Assembly: GCA_024645155.1 (NCBI GenBank)
Contig: JAHEGF010000010.1
Location: 1-26,864, forward strand
DNA: 26,864 bases
Reading direction: 5' to 3'
Origin: Phyllobacteriaceae bacterium
Lineage (GTDB): Bacteria; Pseudomonadota; Alphaproteobacteria; Rhizobiales; Rhizobiaceae
A program made the position numbers and the translations under genes. The notes under the pieces were generated by a model. That model was not told the origin of the DNA. It ran no database searches and saw nothing but the letters and a program-made list of their open reading frames with translations. Of the stretch, positions 23,382 through 26,864 are shown piece after piece (position 1 is the stretch's first letter; each line of letters opens with the position of its first letter).

Positions 23382-24245
23382 CTATCCACCACGGACAGAC
23401 GGATGCCAGAAAGTGACGGCCCTTTCGATAAGGGTCACCACACCATAAAAGACGGAGCCGCTGAGGGCCGCAACGGCTATTTCCGCCCAAACCATGTCGA
23501 CATTCATGCGCCCGACTTCAGTCGATATCCGGAACCCCATGCCGACAATCGGAGTACCGAAGAATTCAGCCACGATTGCACCGATCAGCGCAAGAGTGGA
23601 ATTGATTTTCAATGCATTGAATATGAAAGGGGATGCCGCCGGCAACCTGAGTTTGTAGAGCGTCTGCCAGTATCCGGCTGCGTAGGTGCGCATCAGGTCG
23701 CGCTCCATCGAGCCGCTGGCGGCAAGTCCCTGCACCGTGTTCACCAGCATCGGAAAGAAGGTCATGATAATCACCACAGCCGCTTTGGATTGCCAGTCAA
23801 ATCCGAACCACATCACCATTATCGGTGCGATGCCGATGATCGGCAGGGCGGAGACGAAATTTCCAAGTGGCAGCAGCCCGCGTTGCAGGAACGGTGAGCG
23901 GTCGATCAGGATCGCGACAATGAACCCGAGGCCGCAACCGGCGGCATAACCGACGATGACAGCTTTCAGGAATGTCTGACGGAAGTCTGCGGCAAGGATA
24001 GGCAGTGAATTAATGATCCGGGCCCATATCATCGACGGCGGTGGCAACAGCACGGTTGGAACGTGAAAACCGCGCGTTATTCCTTCCCACAAAACCAGCA
24101 GGCTGACGCCGAACAGGAATGGCACCGCAAGTCCGATGGCACGGGCCCCCGCGACACCGGCAGGTTTCAGGCGCACCAGCCATTCATTGATCGCCCAGGC
24201 TGATAGCCAGAAGACAACAGCACCGATGACAAGCGTCGTGTTCAT
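23382..24245 (-). CDS. ABC transporter permease (SsuC/TauC/ThiX-like), second subunit
   Basis: A 287-residue inner-membrane permease of the BPD_transp_1 family with about six or seven membrane segments; an additional N-terminal hydrophobic segment precedes the core. The cytoplasmic EAA loop that contacts the ATPase is visible as YAAGYWQTLYKLRLPAASPFIF. ALPIIGIAPIMVMWFGF is typical of the nitrate/sulfonate/thiamine-precursor group. Its ATG overlaps the stop of the preceding permease gene by four bases (ATGA), indicating coupled translation and a heterodimeric permease pair. Confidence 0.92.
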   Translation of the reverse strand: MNTTLVIGAVVFWLSAWAINEWLVRLKPAGVAGARAIGLAVPFLFGVSLLVLWEGITRGFHVPTVLLPPPSMIWARIINSLPILAADFRQTFLKAVIVGYAAGCGLGFIVAILIDRSPFLQRGLLPLGNFVSALPIIGIAPIMVMWFGFDWQSKAAVVIIMTFFPMLVNTVQGLAASGSMERDLMRTYAAGYWQTLYKLRLPAASPFIFNALKINSTLALIGAIVAEFFGTPIVGMGFRISTEVGRMNVDMVWAEIAVAALSGSVFYGVVTLIERAVTFWHPSVRGG

Positions 24246-25129
24246 GCCGCCATCCCCATGCGTTTCAGAACCATGCGATGGGCAATGCCGACAATCATGA
24301 CGAGTCCGGCAGCAAGGGCTGCGGCTGCAAACAGCGCCGACCAGATCTGGATGGTCTGGCCATAATAGGAGCCGGCGAGCAGGCGTGCGCCTAGCCCGGC
24401 AACAGCCCCTGTCGGCAGTTCACCGACGATGGCGCCAACCAGGCTGATCGCCACGGCCACTTTCATTGAAGTAAACAGGTAGGGCATCGCGGACGGCCAG
24501 CGCAGCTTGCGGAATATCTGCCAGCGGCTGGCAGAATAGGTGTGCATCAGGTCGAGCTGGATGGCTTCGGGCGACCGTAGCCCTTTCACCATTCCGACGA
24601 CGATCGGGAAGAACGACAGGTAAGTCGAGATCAGGGCTTTCGGCAGCAAGCCGGACAGGCCGACAGCGTTGAGCACCACTATGATCATCGGCGCAATCGC
24701 CAGGATGGGTATGGTTTGCGAAGCCACGACCCACGGCATGACGCTGGCGCTCATGGCCCTGGAATGAATGATGCCGACCGCTATCAGGATACCGAACAGT
24801 GTGCCTATGACGAAACCCAGCAGTGTCGCCGACAGCGTTATCCAGCCGTGATAGACAAGACTGCGTTTCGAGGTGATGTTCTTGTTGACTGTGGTGTCCC
24901 ACAACTCGGCAATGACCTGATGCGGTGCAGGCAGCACCGGACGCTCCTGCGCCATGGTGTTCGCGATCAGCTGGCTGGTGGTGATGGTTGTTCCCGCGCG
25001 CCCGGCCTGGTCGCGCTCCCACGGCGCGTTGAGAACAACAACGAAACCATACCACAGCACCATTATGGCCGCGATGACGACCAGAACCGGCCCAGTGTTG
25101 CCATACCAGAGGCGATGCGTCACGCTCAT
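24242..25129 (-). CDS. ABC transporter permease (SsuC/TauC/ThiX-like), first subunit
   Basis: A 295-residue permease of the same family as its downstream neighbour. It has an N-terminal membrane segment, a periplasmic stretch of about 70 residues, then five or so core membrane segments. The EAA loop reads YSASRWQIFRKLRWPSAMPYLF, and SQTIPILAIAPMIIVVLNAVG is the matching conserved segment. GAGGGG lies 6 bases before the ATG. Only 3 bases separate it from the ATPase stop. The longer periplasmic insertion distinguishes it from the partner subunit. The two are probably not interchangeable and form a heterodimer. Confidence 0.92.
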   Translation of the reverse strand: MSVTHRLWYGNTGPVLVVIAAIMVLWYGFVVVLNAPWERDQAGRAGTTITTSQLIANTMAQERPVLPAPHQVIAELWDTTVNKNITSKRSLVYHGWITLSATLLGFVIGTLFGILIAVGIIHSRAMSASVMPWVVASQTIPILAIAPMIIVVLNAVGLSGLLPKALISTYLSFFPIVVGMVKGLRSPEAIQLDLMHTYSASRWQIFRKLRWPSAMPYLFTSMKVAVAISLVGAIVGELPTGAVAGLGARLLAGSYYGQTIQIWSALFAAAALAAGLVMIVGIAHRMVLKRMGMAA

Positions 25130-25132
25130 CGG

Positions 25133-25933
25133 CTACCCCTCATAGGCATGGCCGGCTCTGAGGCCCTCGCGAACGCGGTGGGCGATCTCGAGGAATTTGG
25201 GCGATTCACGGATATCGAGCGGACGCTTTTCCGGCAAGGTCGAGTCGATGATGTCGGCAACGCGGCCCGGCCGCGGGCTCATCACCACGATCTTGGTCGA
25301 CAGGTAGACCGCCTCGGGAATGGAATGGGTGACAAAGCAGATCGTCTTGTTGGTCTGCGCCCAAAGCTTCAGGAGTTGCTCGTTGAGGTGGTCGCGGACG
25401 ATCTCGTCGAGCGCACCAAAGGGTTCATCCATCAGCAGCAGGTCAGCGTCGAAGGCAAGCGCGCGGGCAATCGAGGCGCGCTGCTGCATGCCTCCTGACA
25501 ACTGCCATGGATACTTCTTGCCGAAACCTTCAAGGTCAACCAGTTCAAGGACACGATCAATACGTTGCTTTTGCTCGGCATTCGACGCACCCATGATCTC
25601 AAGCGGAAGCGCGACGTTCTTTTCAACAGTGCGCCACGGATAAAGTGCCGCCGCCTGGAATACATAGCCATAGGCGCGTTTGCGGCGCGCTTCCTCCGGC
25701 GTCATGCCATTGACGGAAATGGTTCCGGCTGTCGGATGCTCGAGATCGGCGATGACACGCAGGAACGTTGTCTTGCCGCAACCGGACGGCCCGATGAAGG
25801 AGACGAATTCACCCTTTCCGATTTCGAGATCGATATCCTTAAGCGCACGTACCGGCCCGTCATTGGTCTCAAATGTCAAAGACAGGTTGGAAGCGGAGAT
25901 GACCGCGCCCGATGATGAATTGGCTTTTGCCAT
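25133..25933 (-). CDS. ABC transporter ATP-binding protein (SsuB/TauB/ThiZ-like)
   Basis: The 266-residue ATPase subunit powers the transporter from the cytosolic face. All motifs are intact: Walker A GPSGCGKT (48-55), Q-loop VFQAAALYPW (91-100), signature LSGGMQQR (145-152), Walker B LLLMDEP followed by FGALD (165-175) and the switch His203 in VTHS. It is closest to the nitrate/sulfonate/taurine/thiamine-precursor group. I chose the ATG at 25933 over an adjacent TTG because AAGGG stands 6 bases upstream. It follows the dihydropyrimidinase gene by 9 bases, so enzyme and transporter are cotranscribed. Confidence 0.95.
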   Translation of the reverse strand: MAKANSSSGAVISASNLSLTFETNDGPVRALKDIDLEIGKGEFVSFIGPSGCGKTTFLRVIADLEHPTAGTISVNGMTPEEARRKRAYGYVFQAAALYPWRTVEKNVALPLEIMGASNAEQKQRIDRVLELVDLEGFGKKYPWQLSGGMQQRASIARALAFDADLLLMDEPFGALDEIVRDHLNEQLLKLWAQTNKTICFVTHSIPEAVYLSTKIVVMSPRPGRVADIIDSTLPEKRPLDIRESPKFLEIAHRVREGLRAGHAYEG

Positions 25934-25942
25934 CAATTGCCC

Positions 25943-26864
25943 TTACACTCCGCTCGCCGGAATGCCGCTGCGTTCGACCTTGCGCGGGGCCACCAGTTCT
26001 TTCCACGATGACAACGCCTTGTTGACCGCCATGTTGGGTTCGCGCGCGACAAATTCACCGTGGCCCGGATGCATGTCGAGCTTGTTGCCGTCAACCACCA
26101 GCCGCCCGCGGGTCAGCACGTAGCGCGGCAGGCCCTGAACCTTCTTGCCTTCAAAAACGTTGTAGTCGATTGCCGACTGCTGTTTCTTGGCGGAGATTGT
26201 TTTCTTTTTCGTCGGGTCCCAGACAACAATGTCAGCATCCGCGCCCTCAACAATTGCACCTTTCCGGGGGTACATGTTGAGGATCTTGGCAATGTTCGTC
26301 GAGGTCACTGCAACAAACTCGTTCATCGTCAGCCGCCCGGTGTTGACACCGTTGGTCCACAACAGGGGCATGCGATCTTCCAACCCGCCGGTTCCGTTGG
26401 GGATCTTGGTGAAATCGCCGACGCCGGTGCGCTTCTGTTCGGTGGTAAAGGCGCAATGATCCGTCGCAACCACCTGCAGTGATCCCGCCTGCAACCCGGC
26501 CCAAAGCGAATCCTGGTGCAGCTTGTTGCGGAACGGCGGGCTCATCACGCGCCTGGCCGCATGGTCCCAGTCCTTGTTGGCATATTCGCTCTCGTCGAGG
26601 ATCAGATGCTGGATCAGCGGTTCGCCAAAGACACGCATGCCCTTCTGGCGCGCCCGGCGGATCGCCTCGTGCGCCTGTTCGCAAGACGTATGTACGACGT
26701 AAAGCGGCACGCCCGCCATGTCGGCGATCATGATCGCCCGGTTGGTCGCCTCACCTTCGACCTGCGGCGGGCGCGAATAGGCGTGTGCCTCGGGACCGTC
26801 ATTGCCTTCGGCGAGCAGTTTGGCCTGCAGCGAAGCAACGACGTCGCCGTTTTCTGCATGCACC
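25943..26864 (-). CDS. hydA: Dihydropyrimidinase, N-terminal part outside window
   Basis: This is the C-terminal 307 residues or so of a cyclic amidohydrolase that opens dihydrouracil or dihydrothymine (and hydantoins) to N-carbamoyl-beta-amino acids. The metal-centre region begins at the window edge with VHAENGD; the next metal His is in VVHTSCEQAHE and the catalytic/metal Asp in ATDHCAFTTEQK. NGTGGLEDRMPLLW and EGADADIVVWDP are typical of dihydropyrimidinases rather than allantoinases. About 170-180 residues (HxH motif, carbamylated Lys) are missing to the right. It leads the operon as far as the window shows, feeding reductive pyrimidine degradation. The first visible codon is internal, not a start. 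Confidence 0.93.
   Translation of the reverse strand, partial: VHAENGDVVASLQAKLLAEGNDGPEAHAYSRPPQVEGEATNRAIMIADMAGVPLYVVHTSCEQAHEAIRRARQKGMRVFGEPLIQHLILDESEYANKDWDHAARRVMSPPFRNKLHQDSLWAGLQAGSLQVVATDHCAFTTEQKRTGVGDFTKIPNGTGGLEDRMPLLWTNGVNTGRLTMNEFVAVTSTNIAKILNMYPRKGAIVEGADADIVVWDPTKKKTISAKKQQSAIDYNVFEGKKVQGLPRYVLTRGRLVVDGNKLDMHPGHGEFVAREPNMAVNKALSSWKELVAPRKVERSGIPASGV

Noticed and set aside
1..26864. tRNA or rRNA genes, insertion sequences, integrases, attachment sites, CRISPR arrays
   Set aside because: None was recognised: no transposase-like frames, no array-type direct repeats and no tRNA-like cloverleaf were noticed by eye.

Overview
The window looks like chromosomal DNA from an alphaproteobacterium, probably a member of the Hyphomicrobiales (rhizobia and relatives). 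This rests on the moderately high GC content, dense operons, TRAP and NMT1-type transporters, a ~205-residue RNase D-like exonuclease, a 971-residue PolA with proofreading residues, and a perfect CtrA-type TTAA-N7-TTAA box. The taxonomic call is inference; no rRNA, tRNA, mobile element or CRISPR array was seen.

Layout from left to right. (1) 1-1710, leftward: an SDR oxidoreductase followed by an AMP-binding acyl-CoA synthetase/ligase that runs off the left edge. (2) 1823-8673, a conserved-looking block of alternating strands: glycerol kinase (right), a class A penicillin-binding protein (left), a membrane acyltransferase (right), then an RNase D-like exonuclease and an M20 dipeptidase (left). 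(3) 8674-9061, a gene-free gap holding a probable leftward small RNA or leader: three hairpins with C-rich loops, the last one a classic terminator. (4) 9062-12606, rightward: polA and a LysE-family exporter, with overlapping ends.

(5) 12592-22308 is a catabolic gene cluster. A GntR/FCD regulator and an Asp/Glu-racemase-family protein form a leftward pair. Divergent from them run a ThDP-dependent enzyme, a muconate-lactonizing-subgroup enolase, a DadA-like flavoprotein, a complete TRAP transporter (P, Q, M) and a BASS-like carrier. The set fits uptake of a chiral carboxylate, probably an amino-acid derivative, followed by racemisation/epimerisation, flavin oxidation to a 2-oxo acid and ThDP-dependent cleavage. 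The substrate is unknown and this is the best candidate for an undescribed pathway. A GntR-like operator lies in the divergent promoter region, and a perfect 14-bp inverted repeat separates the enzyme pair from the flavoprotein.

(6) 22310-26864, leftward: a dihydropyrimidinase (its N-terminal part outside the window), then an ABC ATPase, two permeases and an NMT1/ThiY-like binding protein. This is probably one operon for pyrimidine-type compound uptake and breakdown, ended by a terminator shared with the catabolic cluster.
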